The notes under the pieces are model-generated. The model saw nothing but the letters and a program-made list of their open reading frames with translations, searched no databases and was not told where the DNA came from. The position numbers and the translations under genes were made by a program. A DNA stretch of 64,000 bases, taken from positions 1 to 64,000 of the forward strand of contig NZ_CALTYA010000016.1 of the NCBI RefSeq assembly GCF_943913405.1, written 5' to 3'. Position 1 is the first letter of the stretch; each line of letters opens with the position of its first letter. Origin of the DNA: an uncultured Flavobacterium sp. (GTDB lineage: Bacteria; Bacteroidota; Bacteroidia; Flavobacteriales; Flavobacteriaceae). Shown here one piece after another: positions 16,588 to 24,940 of this stretch.

Positions 16588-17643
16588 CTATTCTGTTACA
16601 CTTTCTAAAGTTTCTTTTCTCAAGACTTTTCCAGTTGGTGTTTCTTTAAATTCTGAAGCAAAAAGAACGACTTTGGGTTTTTCATATTTGTCTAATTCTG
16701 CAAAAACTTCATCGTCGATTACATAAGGAGTTCCTTCCACGACAAGAACTAATTTTTCGCCCAATTCATGATTTTCCTGTGAAGCTACAAAATATCTCCT
16801 GTCAATTATTCTGCTTGCCAATTTCTCTTCGATTTGTTCTGGAAAAAGCTTTACGCCACCGCTATTGATTACGTTGTCAATTCTTCCCATCCAAATAAAT
16901 TCGTGTTCGTTTAAAACTTTTACGGCATCATTTGTCACGATTGGCTCGTCTAAAATATTTGGAGCCGTGATTACTAAACAATGTCTTTCATCTTCAGCGA
17001 CACTAACGTCTGGCAAGGTTTTAAAAGCTTCCTCGCCTACTCTTTTTGCCGCAATATGCGTAATAGTTTCGGTCATTCCATAAGTTTCGTAAATCTCCGT
17101 AGGAAAATCTGCGAGTTCACTAGCCAAAGCGGCATTTACTTTTGCACCGCCGATAATCAGTTTTTTGACTTGGCTCAATTTATCCAAAGAATGCTGTACC
17201 TGAAGCGGAACCATCGCTGCGAAATCATAAGTTTCATCATCTCTTTTCAGCGGATTTGAACTTGGAGCAACAAATTGCACATCTAAACCTAAAATAAAGC
17301 CACGGACAAGCATCATTTTTCCGGCAACATATTGCGCTGGAAGACAATGCAAGACTTTATTTCCTGGCTGTAAATCAAAGAAATCACCCGTTGCCAAAGC
17401 CGAATTCACCATCGCCTGTTTTTCAATTCTTATCTTTTTCGGAACTCCGGTCGTGCCAGAAGTTGTCATTTCGATATGTTCGTTTTGGTCAAACCAATCC
17501 AAAATAAAAATTCCGACTGGCTTTTCAAAAGCTTCGCCTTCTTTTATAAAACTGTAGGCAATTCGGCATAAATCGTCTTTATCTAAACTAAAACCGTTTA
17601 ATTTAAAGCGATTGTGTACATTTTGATACGTTGGACTATTCAT
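16588..17643 (-). CDS. menE: o-Succinylbenzoate--CoA ligase-like AMP-binding enzyme
   Basis: 351 residues, the compact length seen for MenE in Bacteroidota. It belongs to the adenylate-forming ligases: the P-loop TTSGTTGVPKKIRIEK (about 60-75), the YETYGMTETI motif, the hinge GRIDNVINSGGVKLFPEQIEE, and the catalytic lysine of the C-terminal TPTGKVLRKE. MenE joins o-succinylbenzoate to CoA in menaquinone synthesis, the respiratory quinone of these bacteria. Its start overlaps the end of the upstream CPBP gene by 8 bp, so they are translationally coupled. Other men genes are not in this window. Confidence 0.85.
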   Translation of the reverse strand: MNSPTYQNVHNRFKLNGFSLDKDDLCRIAYSFIKEGEAFEKPVGIFILDWFDQNEHIEMTTSGTTGVPKKIRIEKQAMVNSALATGDFFDLQPGNKVLHCLPAQYVAGKMMLVRGFILGLDVQFVAPSSNPLKRDDETYDFAAMVPLQVQHSLDKLSQVKKLIIGGAKVNAALASELADFPTEIYETYGMTETITHIAAKRVGEEAFKTLPDVSVAEDERHCLVITAPNILDEPIVTNDAVKVLNEHEFIWMGRIDNVINSGGVKLFPEQIEEKLASRIIDRRYFVASQENHELGEKLVLVVEGTPYVIDDEVFAELDKYEKPKVVLFASEFKETPTGKVLRKETLESVTE

Positions 17644-18601
17644 ATTTATTTCCTAATTCATTAATTTGATTTTCAGTATCATATTCTGGGATATTTCCGG
17701 TCAGTTTTTCTTTCCAGTTTTTCCATTTGTACTTCTTACTAAAGATAAACAAAAGAATTGGAAAAACGACAAGCACCGGAAGCAAAACGTCAAAGCCAGC
17801 GGATGGTTCAGAATTATCTTTTAAAATAGAATGCGTTTGAAAAACCGTCCAGTCAGAAGTGATTAATAAGGCAGCGATTAAATTGTTAGCAGCGTGAAAT
17901 CCTAGTGCAAGCTCCATTCCTTCGTCCATTAAAGTCAGGATTCCGAGAAAGAAGCCGGTTCCAATATAATAAACCAAAATAATATAGCCGATTTTTGAAA
18001 CTTCTGGATTTGCAATATGCAAAAGTCCAAATATTAAGGAAGTCAAAACCAATGGAAACCACTTGTTTTTAGATAAAAGCGCAAATCCTTGCATTAGATA
18101 GCCTCTAAAAATATATTCTTCAGTACTAGTCTGAATTGGAATTAGAGCAATCGCAATAACTGCTAAAATAGCAAACGGGACAGGCTTAAACTGTACTTCA
18201 AAATTTTCTGGAGAAGCAAAATAGCTTGCCACGATTGTCGCTGTTGAAATTATTGCCCAAATTCCGAAGGAGAAAAAAATGCGTTTCCAGTCTACTTTTT
18301 TTCTTGAAGTTGTTACTTCTATGAATTTTTGTCCGTGTAAATATTTGACTATGAAATAAAAAGCCAGCATCGCGATTACAAACGAAAAAAGCATTAAAAA
18401 TAAGGTAAGATTTGATTCTAAAGCGTTCATGATTGAACTGTTGTCTAATTCAATCTGCTTTCCGTCTTTCATCATTTTTATGACAACAGCCATTATCCAA
18501 GGAAATTGGCCTATTACAGAAGCGGTGATTACCAAAATTGAGCCTACGATATATTTCCAAAAATGATTGCCTTTTATTTTAAAACCTTGTGCTAGAAACA
18601 T
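17636..18601 (-). CDS. CPBP family intramembrane metalloprotease
   Basis: 321 residues with about eight hydrophobic segments. The CPBP (CAAX protease and bacteriocin-processing) motifs are present: STEEYIFRGYLMQG with the catalytic Glu-Glu and Arg, SLIFGLLHIANPE with the second-site His, and LGFHAANNLIAALL with the third. Such proteins cleave peptides in the membrane or confer bacteriocin immunity; most have unknown substrates. It overlaps menE by 8 bp. The C-terminus is a positively charged cytosolic tail. Confidence 0.92.
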   Translation of the reverse strand: MFLAQGFKIKGNHFWKYIVGSILVITASVIGQFPWIMAVVIKMMKDGKQIELDNSSIMNALESNLTLFLMLFSFVIAMLAFYFIVKYLHGQKFIEVTTSRKKVDWKRIFFSFGIWAIISTATIVASYFASPENFEVQFKPVPFAILAVIAIALIPIQTSTEEYIFRGYLMQGFALLSKNKWFPLVLTSLIFGLLHIANPEVSKIGYIILVYYIGTGFFLGILTLMDEGMELALGFHAANNLIAALLITSDWTVFQTHSILKDNSEPSAGFDVLLPVLVVFPILLFIFSKKYKWKNWKEKLTGNIPEYDTENQINELGNKYE

Positions 18602-18713
18602 TTATTTTATTTTGAAATTGCTATTAATTTGACCTCTAATTTATTGATTTATTACAATATATTTTACTTATTTAAATTGCATTTCATTTCTTTGTAGGCT
18701 ATTTAAAATAATT

Positions 18714-19055
18714 ATGATTAAGATATACCACAATCCGCGTTGCGGAAAATCTCGAGAAGGCTTAAATATTGTTGAAAATTCAGGACAGGAATTTGAAATT
18801 GTAAGATATCTGGAGAATGTTCCTTCAAAAGAAGAATTGAAATCAATACTTAAAATGCTTGAGATCAAGCCAATTGATTTGGTTAGGCAAAAAGAAAAGA
18901 TTTGGATTGAAAATTTTAAAAATAAAAATTTGTCAGATGAAGCCATAATTGACGCGATGATTGAAAATCCGATTTTAATTGAAAGACCAATTGTAATCAA
19001 CGGAAATAAAGCGGCAATTGGCAGGCCTCCACAAAATATTGAGAAAATCCTTTAA
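18714..19055 (+). CDS. arsC: ArsC/Spx family reductase (glutaredoxin-dependent arsenate reductase type)
   Basis: 113 residues with the thioredoxin-like ArsC fold. The active-site Cys is in IYHNPRCGKSREGL near the N-terminus, and the C-terminal ERPIVINGNKAAIGRPP segment contains the arginine expected in arsenate reductases. The family transfers electrons from glutathione/glutaredoxin to arsenate, giving arsenite, but many chromosomal homologues lack arsenic genes around them, as here. It may therefore have a general redox or stress role. Stands alone between divergent CPBP and the downstream receptor gene. Confidence 0.85.
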   Translation: MIKIYHNPRCGKSREGLNIVENSGQEFEIVRYLENVPSKEELKSILKMLEIKPIDLVRQKEKIWIENFKNKNLSDEAIIDAMIENPILIERPIVINGNKAAIGRPPQNIEKIL

Positions 19056-19082
19056 GATTGTTAAAACTTTATTTAACAAACC

Positions 19083-19118
19083 TTTGTGAAATCTCGCTTA
19101 AACCAAGGCCTACTTTTG
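19083..19118 (+). promoter_or_regulatory. Candidate promoter of the TonB-type receptor gene
   Basis: TACTTTTG at 19111-19118 matches TAnnTTTG exactly; TTTG at 19083-19086 is a possible -33 element but the 24-nt spacing is longer than usual. Confidence 0.45.
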
Positions 19119-19155
19119 CGGTCTAAATTTCAATAAACCCAAACTTTACAATTGA

Positions 19156-21642
19156 ATGAAAAATTTAAAAGCAGCAATATTCCTCCTATTGCTTACCATT
19201 TCCTTTTCTAGTTATTCCCAAGAACGACCGCAGGCAAAAAAGGTAAAAATTACTGGAAAAATTATCGAAAAGTCAACCAATTTGCCACTCGGATATGCTA
19301 CGGTAACCTTGACAAACAGCAAGCGACCAGACGTTGTAACTGGTGGAATGACTGACGAACAGGGAAATTTTAGCGTTGAAGCCAATGCGGGAACTTATGA
19401 TGTAAAATTTGAATTTATTTCTTTCAAAATAATTGATTTAAAGCAACAAGCTATTACTGACGATAAAAATTTCGGCACAATTTCTCTAGAAGCGGAAGCT
19501 GAAATGCTCGATGCCGTAGAAATTCGTGCCGAACGTTCGACGGTTGAAATAAAATTAGACAAAAAAGTTTATAATGTTGGAAGCGACATGATTGTAAAAG
19601 GCGGAACGGTAAGCGATGTTTTAGACAATGTGCCTTCGGTTTCTGTGGATGTTGAAGGTAATGTGAGCCTTCGTGGCAACGAAAACGTAAGAATCTTAAT
19701 TGACGGAAGACCTTCTGGAGGAATTAATATTAATGATGTTTTAAAACTTCTTCCGGCTGATTCTGTTGATAAAGTCGAAGTAATTACCAATCCTTCAGCA
19801 AGATATGATGCAGAAGGTGGCGGTGGAATTATTAATATCGTAATGAAAAAAGGTAAAAACCAAGGAATTACCGGAACCGTTACTTTATCAACTGGAGATC
19901 CTGCAAATCATGGAATTACGGGAACAGTTAACTACAAGACAGATAAATTCAATCTTTTTACTACGCAAGGTTACAGTTATAGAAAAGGTCCTGGGAATTC
20001 GATGACCGATACCGAATATTTAGATAAAGATACGCACGAAACTACGGGATTTCTTAAGGAAAGAAGAAATAATGAAAGGCTTAATAAAAGTTATAATGGT
20101 AGTTTTGGAATGGATTTATTCGTAAACAAATCAACAACTTGGACAAATACGGTTTCTTACAGAAGAAGCACGGGAGAAAATCCGGATAACGTAATGCTTT
20201 ATAATTTTGACAGAGATTTTAATCCTACGTTTACAACAAATCGTTTGAACAATCAGGCTGACAAAGATATGAACGTGGAATTTTCTTCTAACTTGGTTAA
20301 AAAATTCAAAAAAGACGGACACCAATTGACAGTAGATTTTTCTGTTTCAAAAAGCAATGATGATGAAAATTCATTGATTGAAGTGTCTTCTAATGATATA
20401 CTTACAAATCAAAAAAATCAAACTACGGCAAATTTACAAGATCAAAATAGAACCATGCTTCAAGCAGATTATGTTTTGCCACTTGGAGAAAAAAGTCAAT
20501 TTGAAGCAGGCTACCGCGGCAATTTTACTGATTTGACAACAGATTATGCAGTTGAAGATTTCAAAGATGGGATTTGGGTAAACAATGAAGATTATACAAA
20601 TATTTTGCAGTATAAAGAAAATGTAAATGCCTTGTATACGCAGTTTGGTTCAAAAATTACTAGCAAGATTTCTTATTTATTAGGACTTCGCTGGGAAGAT
20701 TCGAACATTGAAGTAAACCAATTTACGACGAATGATTTTAGAAATAAAAAATACAATAACTTTTTCCCAAGTGCCTTTTTAGCATATGAATTTGGTGAAG
20801 GAACAAGCGCTTCGATAAGCTACAGCAGAAGGATTTCAAGACCTCGCTCCCGTTCTATCAATCCGTTTTCAAACTTATCGAGCAATATCAATCAATTTAG
20901 AGGAAATCCTGATTTAGATCCTTCCATGAGCGATGCTTTTGACTTAGGCTTCCTTAAAAAATGGGACAAGCTGACTTTTAATACTTCGATGTATTTCAAC
21001 AGAACGCAAGATGCGGTTCAATTTGTGAAAAATGTAGAAACAAATGCAGATACGAATACGGACATTTTAATTACGTCTCCAAGAAATATTGGTGTTGAAG
21101 ATCGTTTTGGATTTGAATTTACGCTTTCTTACAATCCATACAAATGGTGGAAAATGAACAGCAATTTCAACTTATTCAGAAACCAGACTAAAGGAAATTA
21201 CACTTTTACTAATTTAAATAATGAAGTTGAAGTGATAGATTTTAGCAATACGGCTTATTCTTGGTTTGCAAGAATCAATTCTAGAATCAACCTTCCGTTG
21301 GGAATCGATTGGCAAACAAACGGAACTTATAATGCACCTCAAACTAATGCTCAAGGAAAATCAAAAGGCATTGCAAGCATGAATTTGGCTTTCAGCAAAG
21401 ATGTTTTGAAAGATAAAGCAACGATTGCCTTAAACGTAAATGACGTCTTTAATTCAAGAAAAAGAATTATCGAAAGTAATTTGCCTGTACAAAATTCTTA
21501 TTCAGAAATGCAGTGGAGAGAAAGACAAATTTCATTGACTTTCACTTACCGTTTCAATAAAAAGAAAACAGAAAGAGAAAAAACAGCTAAAAAGCCAGGT
21601 TCAGATTCTGAAAATGGTGGCGGTGAAGAATATGGAGGATAA
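19156..21642 (+). CDS. Outer-membrane TonB-dependent receptor-like beta-barrel protein
   Basis: 828 residues. Signal peptide about 1-21 (ending SSYS). Residues 30-120 are a CarboxypepD_reg-like domain (ITGKIIEKSTNLPLGYATVT), then a plug domain (GGTVSDVLDNVPSVSVDVEG, VSLRGNENVRILIDG, VEVITNPSARYDAEGGGGI). The remainder is a large beta-barrel ending in WRERQISLTFTYRFNKK, a C-terminal strand for BAM insertion followed by a polar, Gly-rich tail. This group (outer membrane beta-barrel family) lacks a SusD partner here, so it is not a typical glycan-uptake pair. Ligand unknown; peptides or metals are possible. Confidence 0.9.
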   Translation: MKNLKAAIFLLLLTISFSSYSQERPQAKKVKITGKIIEKSTNLPLGYATVTLTNSKRPDVVTGGMTDEQGNFSVEANAGTYDVKFEFISFKIIDLKQQAITDDKNFGTISLEAEAEMLDAVEIRAERSTVEIKLDKKVYNVGSDMIVKGGTVSDVLDNVPSVSVDVEGNVSLRGNENVRILIDGRPSGGININDVLKLLPADSVDKVEVITNPSARYDAEGGGGIINIVMKKGKNQGITGTVTLSTGDPANHGITGTVNYKTDKFNLFTTQGYSYRKGPGNSMTDTEYLDKDTHETTGFLKERRNNERLNKSYNGSFGMDLFVNKSTTWTNTVSYRRSTGENPDNVMLYNFDRDFNPTFTTNRLNNQADKDMNVEFSSNLVKKFKKDGHQLTVDFSVSKSNDDENSLIEVSSNDILTNQKNQTTANLQDQNRTMLQADYVLPLGEKSQFEAGYRGNFTDLTTDYAVEDFKDGIWVNNEDYTNILQYKENVNALYTQFGSKITSKISYLLGLRWEDSNIEVNQFTTNDFRNKKYNNFFPSAFLAYEFGEGTSASISYSRRISRPRSRSINPFSNLSSNINQFRGNPDLDPSMSDAFDLGFLKKWDKLTFNTSMYFNRTQDAVQFVKNVETNADTNTDILITSPRNIGVEDRFGFEFTLSYNPYKWWKMNSNFNLFRNQTKGNYTFTNLNNEVEVIDFSNTAYSWFARINSRINLPLGIDWQTNGTYNAPQTNAQGKSKGIASMNLAFSKDVLKDKATIALNVNDVFNSRKRIIESNLPVQNSYSEMQWRERQISLTFTYRFNKKKTEREKTAKKPGSDSENGGGEEYGG

Positions 21643-21651
21643 ATTATTCTC

Positions 21652-21683
21652 AAAAAAAGGAGCCATAATTGGCTCCTTTTTTT
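21652..21683 (+). terminator. Terminator after the receptor gene
   Basis: AAGGAGCCA and TGGCTCCTT stem over a 4-nt loop, with a long T-run after it. Confidence 0.9.
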
Positions 21684-21716
21684 ATTTAAAACAATAATGG
21701 AATTAGTTTATAAAAG

Positions 21717-21742
21717 AAAAGGGAACCAATTGGTTCCCTTTT
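21717..21742 (-). terminator. Terminator after the small membrane protein gene
   Basis: AAAAGGGAACC and GGTTCCCTTTT, a 26-nt perfect palindrome downstream of the minus-strand gene at 21766; bidirectional. Confidence 0.85.
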
Positions 21743-21765
21743 CAATAAGAGTTCAGATAACTGAA

Positions 21766-21927
21766 TTACTCTTGTTTCTTTTTAGCTCTTCTTTCTTTGA
21801 CCAATTCGATGATTGCTCCTCCGATCCAATACTGAACGAAGCCTACTAAAAAAATCATAAGCCAGAAACCTATAGTTAAGATAGTTAAGAAAGCCAAGAA
21901 ACCTAAATACTGTGAAAATTCAAACAT
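21766..21927 (-). CDS. Small integral membrane protein (53 residues)
   Basis: A 53-residue reading frame with ATG at 21927 and TAA at 21766. It begins MFEFSQYLGFLAFLTILT, has two closely spaced hydrophobic stretches (about 8-30 and 31-41, rich in Phe, Leu, Ile, Trp), and ends in the basic tail ELVKERRAKKKQE. Evidence for a real gene: signal-like hydrophobic composition with a positive cytosolic end, a dedicated terminator just downstream, and no competing gene in the 460-bp interval. I do not recognise a family; a small membrane-stabilising or regulatory peptide is possible. Confidence 0.7.
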   Translation of the reverse strand: MFEFSQYLGFLAFLTILTIGFWLMIFLVGFVQYWIGGAIIELVKERRAKKKQE

Positions 21928-22039
21928 ATTTTCCGGAATTTTTTTGAATATGTGTCAAAGATAAGCGTAATAATGCTTTTGACCAATAAAATCAGGGAAA
22001 ATAATTTTTAAATCATTTTTTAAACCTAGTTATAATCCT

Positions 22040-22047
22040 TATTTTTG
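22040..22047 (+). promoter_or_regulatory. -7 box of the fumC promoter
   Basis: TATTTTTG matches TAnnTTTG exactly, 55 bp before the fumC start. No clear -33 TTTG at the standard distance. Confidence 0.45.
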
Positions 22048-22101
22048 GGCTGATTTTAAAAAATCATCTTTTATAAATAACAAACAACAAACATACACAC
22101 A

Positions 22102-23499
22102 ATGGAATACAGAATTGAAAAAGACACGATGGGTGAAGTAAAAGTTCCTGCAGATAAATATTGGGGAGCTCAAACAGAACGTTCAAGAAACAACTTCAAA
22201 ATTGGTCCGTCGGCGTCAATGCCAAAAGAAATTATTGAAGGTTTTGCCTATTTAAAAAAAGCGGCCGCTTATGCCAACCACGATTTGGGCGTTTTGCCGG
22301 TTGAAAAAAGAGATGCAATTGCAGCAGTTTGTGATGAAATCTTAGCAGGAAAATTAGATGCAGAATTTCCATTAGTAATCTGGCAGACAGGTTCTGGAAC
22401 GCAGAGCAACATGAACGTAAACGAAGTTGTGGCAAACAGAGCGCAAGTTTTAGCCGGACATAAAATTGGCGAAGGCGAACAATTTATCAAAGCGAATGAC
22501 GACGTAAACAAATCGCAATCTTCAAACGATACGTATCCAACAGGGATGCACATTGCGGCTTACAAAGCTGTTGTGGAAGTAACAATTCCAGGTGTAGAAA
22601 AATTAAGAGATACGCTTAACGCAAAAGCAGAAGCTTTCAAAAACGTAGTGAAAATTGGAAGAACGCATTTAATGGATGCGACTCCGTTGACTTTAGGCCA
22701 AGAAATTTCTGGTTACGTAGCGCAATTAAATTATGGCTTAAAAGCATTGAAAAATACTTTGGCTCACCTTTCAGAAGTAGCTTTAGGCGGCACTGCTGTT
22801 GGAACTGGATTGAATACCCCTGAAGGTTATGACGTAAAAGTAGCAGAATATATTGCAGAATTCACAGGGCATCCATTTGTAACGGCTCCAAATAAATTTG
22901 AAGCTTTAGCAGCGCACGATGCAATTGTTGAAACACACGGAGCATTGAAGCAATTGGCTGTTTCTTTGAATAAAATTGCAAATGATGTGAGAATGATGGC
23001 TTCTGGACCGCGTTCAGGAATTGGTGAAATCATCATTCCAGAAAACGAGCCAGGTTCTTCAATCATGCCGGGAAAAGTAAATCCTACGCAATGCGAAGCT
23101 TTGACAATGGTTTGCGCTCAAGTCATGGGTAACGATGTGACTATAACAATTGGTGGCACTCAAGGCCATTATGAATTGAATGTTTTCAAACCTTTAATGG
23201 CATCAAATTTCTTGCAATCGGCTCGTTTATTAGGAGATGCTTGCGTTTCTTTCGACGAACATTGCGCGCAAGGAATCGAACCAAACTACACTAGAATTAA
23301 AGAATTGGTTGACAATTCATTAATGTTAGTTACCGCTTTAAATACAAAAATTGGATATTACAAAGCAGCAGAAATCGCTCAAACAGCACACAAAAACGGA
23401 ACCACTTTGAAAGAAGAATCCGTTCGTTTAGGCTATGTCACTGCTGAAGATTTTGATGCTTGGGTAAAACCAGAAGATATGGTTGGAAGCTTGAAATAG
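22102..23499 (+). CDS. fumC: Class II fumarate hydratase
   Basis: 465 residues, standard for FumC, which interconverts fumarate and malate in the TCA cycle without an iron-sulfur cluster. Diagnostic segments: WGAQTERSRNNFKIG near the N-terminus, the QTGSGTQSNMNVNEV active-site loop, SSNDTYPTGMHIA, GRTHLMDATPLTLGQE with the catalytic His, and the fumarase/aspartase signature GSSIMPGKVNPTQCE. The order and lengths match class II fumarases rather than aspartase or argininosuccinate lyase. Monocistronic, with a strong terminator at 23520-23550. Confidence 0.97.
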   Translation: MEYRIEKDTMGEVKVPADKYWGAQTERSRNNFKIGPSASMPKEIIEGFAYLKKAAAYANHDLGVLPVEKRDAIAAVCDEILAGKLDAEFPLVIWQTGSGTQSNMNVNEVVANRAQVLAGHKIGEGEQFIKANDDVNKSQSSNDTYPTGMHIAAYKAVVEVTIPGVEKLRDTLNAKAEAFKNVVKIGRTHLMDATPLTLGQEISGYVAQLNYGLKALKNTLAHLSEVALGGTAVGTGLNTPEGYDVKVAEYIAEFTGHPFVTAPNKFEALAAHDAIVETHGALKQLAVSLNKIANDVRMMASGPRSGIGEIIIPENEPGSSIMPGKVNPTQCEALTMVCAQVMGNDVTITIGGTQGHYELNVFKPLMASNFLQSARLLGDACVSFDEHCAQGIEPNYTRIKELVDNSLMLVTALNTKIGYYKAAEIAQTAHKNGTTLKEESVRLGYVTAEDFDAWVKPEDMVGSLK

Positions 23500-23519
23500 T
23501 AATACATTTCAATTTATAT

Positions 23520-23550
23520 AAAAAGCCTGAAGTTAATCTTCAGGCTTTTT
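23520..23550 (+). terminator. fumC terminator
   Basis: AAAAAGCCTGAAG and CTTCAGGCTTTTT form a 13-bp stem over a 5-nt loop. Confidence 0.93.
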
Positions 23551-23656
23551 ATATTTATAAATATCTAAAAGGCAATCACTTAAAATAAAAATTAACTTAT
23601 AAAAATAATATTGTAATACTTTTATTACTATATTAGTGCTATTGGATTTATGTAAT

Positions 23657-23815
23657 TCAAATTCCTGAAGCTAGATACTTTACACAGCAAAATAGAAGCG
23701 ACAACATAAAGAAAGTAAAGCTTTTGAAATAAGATTTAGTGTAAATTCATAGGCTGGAACTTAACCTAAATTATATTCCTCACAGCCTGCCCCAAGCACA
23801 AAAGTGCAGAGGAAT
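23657..23815 (+). promoter_or_regulatory. Structured leader upstream of the Cys-rich gene
   Basis: The 326-bp spacer after fumC holds several perfect complementary segments. TTTACAC (23679-23685) pairs with GTGTAAA (23739-23745); the overlapping CTTTAC (23678-23683) can instead pair with GTAAAG (23715-23720). AGGCTG (23751-23756) pairs with CAGCCT (23783-23788), while ATTCCTC (23775-23781) pairs with GAGGAAT (23809-23815), giving a pseudoknot order. GCAC/GTGC (23796-23799 and 23804-23807) forms an inner hairpin. The last stem ends 10 nt before the start codon at 23826. No known riboswitch class is recognised. Confidence 0.45.
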
Positions 23816-23825
23816 AACTAAAATT

Positions 23826-24107
23826 ATGAAAAAAGTAATCGCAATTATGCTGTTAGTAATGGGAATTTCCTTCCTTACTTATTCTTTTATTTCGAAAGAT
23901 AAAAAGCAAGCCGTAGAAGTTGGAATTTGCAATTGCCCTCCGGGTTATCAAACGAAAACAATTGTTGGTACCTGGCAAACAGTTGAAACTTATCCAAATG
24001 GCTTGGTAAAACAAAAAGCTACTTTCAGATGTTCTAATGGACCTGATTTTGACGTTTTAATTGTATGCTATAGAACTGGACCATACGCGCCAGTACCTTG
24101 TTGCTAA
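23826..24107 (+). CDS. Cys-rich small exported or membrane-anchored protein
   Basis: 93 residues. Residues 4-22 form a hydrophobic segment (IAIMLLVMGISFLTYSF) after a lysine pair, either an uncleaved anchor or a signal peptide. The remaining about 70 residues contain six cysteines (35, 37, 69, 81, 92, 93), including a C-x-C and a terminal CC, which suggests disulfides in the periplasm or outside. A GTWQTVETYPNGLVKQK stretch suggests a small beta structure. No recognised family. The gene stands alone between terminators and has the structured leader described at 23657-23815. Confidence 0.75.
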   Translation: MKKVIAIMLLVMGISFLTYSFISKDKKQAVEVGICNCPPGYQTKTIVGTWQTVETYPNGLVKQKATFRCSNGPDFDVLIVCYRTGPYAPVPCC

Positions 24108-24116
24108 AAATTAGTC

Positions 24117-24146
24117 AAAAGCCAGTTGAATTTCAACTGGCTTTTT
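24117..24146. terminator. Bidirectional terminator
   Basis: AAAAGCCAGTTGAA and TTCAACTGGCTTTT around one central base, between convergent genes. Confidence 0.9.
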
Positions 24147-24156
24147 TATAAAACTA

Positions 24157-24864
24157 TTAATTATCAGATTTTTTAGTATCTATTTTTTCCAGAATATCTT
24201 CCATCATATCCATCTGTACTTTTTGAATTTCAATCATAGATTGCTCTTGATGCATAATCAAATGATCAATTTTTTCATGCAGCATTCTGATTTCCAGTTC
24301 TGATTTTAAGTTGATCATGTAATCTTTTTTCGCTCTGTCGCGGTCTTTTTCTTCCGTTCTATTTTGGCTCATCATAATTACCGGAGCCTGCAAAGCCGCA
24401 ACGCAAGAAAGAATTAAATTTAATAATATAAACGGATAAGGATCAAAGCCTTTGTTCATAAAAATAAATACGTTGGCACAAATCCATAAGCACAGAAATC
24501 CCAAAAAGGAAATTATAAAAGTCCAGCTTCCTCCAAAAGAAGCTACTTTATCGGCTATTTTTTGCCCAAAAGTAAATTGCTGAATTTCATCGTCCAGCTT
24601 ATCGGCAAGAATTGTATCATTTTTCAAGGAATCTAAAACGGCCGTTTCCATTTCAGACAATTCTCCGGTTTCGTCCAGCAGCATTTGTGTCACATATTTC
24701 TCTCTAAATGAACGCAATTCGCTTGTAGACATGCATTTTTCTCCCTCAAATTCAGGATGTTTCTGCTTTATAAAATCCAAAATTGACTTTCTGATCAATT
24801 TCGCCGAAATTCGTTCTTGTTCTGGATATTCTTTCCCAGAAATATCACTTTTAAAATTTTCCAT
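24157..24864 (-). CDS. DUF1003 family membrane protein
   Basis: 235 residues from ATG 24864 (an upstream start at 24885 adds seven atypical residues). The centre has two hydrophobic helices, GSWTFIISFLGFLCLWICAN and the PFILLNLILSCVAALQAP segment, followed by the IMMSQNRTEEKDRDRAKKDY motif, which is diagnostic for DUF1003. The ends are hydrophilic, with a helical C-terminus. Function is not established. It lies 76 bp downstream of corA on the same strand, so a role related to the Mg/Co channel or membrane ion balance is possible but unproven. Confidence 0.9.
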   Translation of the reverse strand: MENFKSDISGKEYPEQERISAKLIRKSILDFIKQKHPEFEGEKCMSTSELRSFREKYVTQMLLDETGELSEMETAVLDSLKNDTILADKLDDEIQQFTFGQKIADKVASFGGSWTFIISFLGFLCLWICANVFIFMNKGFDPYPFILLNLILSCVAALQAPVIMMSQNRTEEKDRDRAKKDYMINLKSELEIRMLHEKIDHLIMHQEQSMIEIQKVQMDMMEDILEKIDTKKSDN

Positions 24865-24940
24865 ATAATTAAGTCTTATTATCAAAAGTTAAACACCAAG
24901 TCTAAGAAGTCTGATCTTCTAAAAATCTAAGGAATCTATC

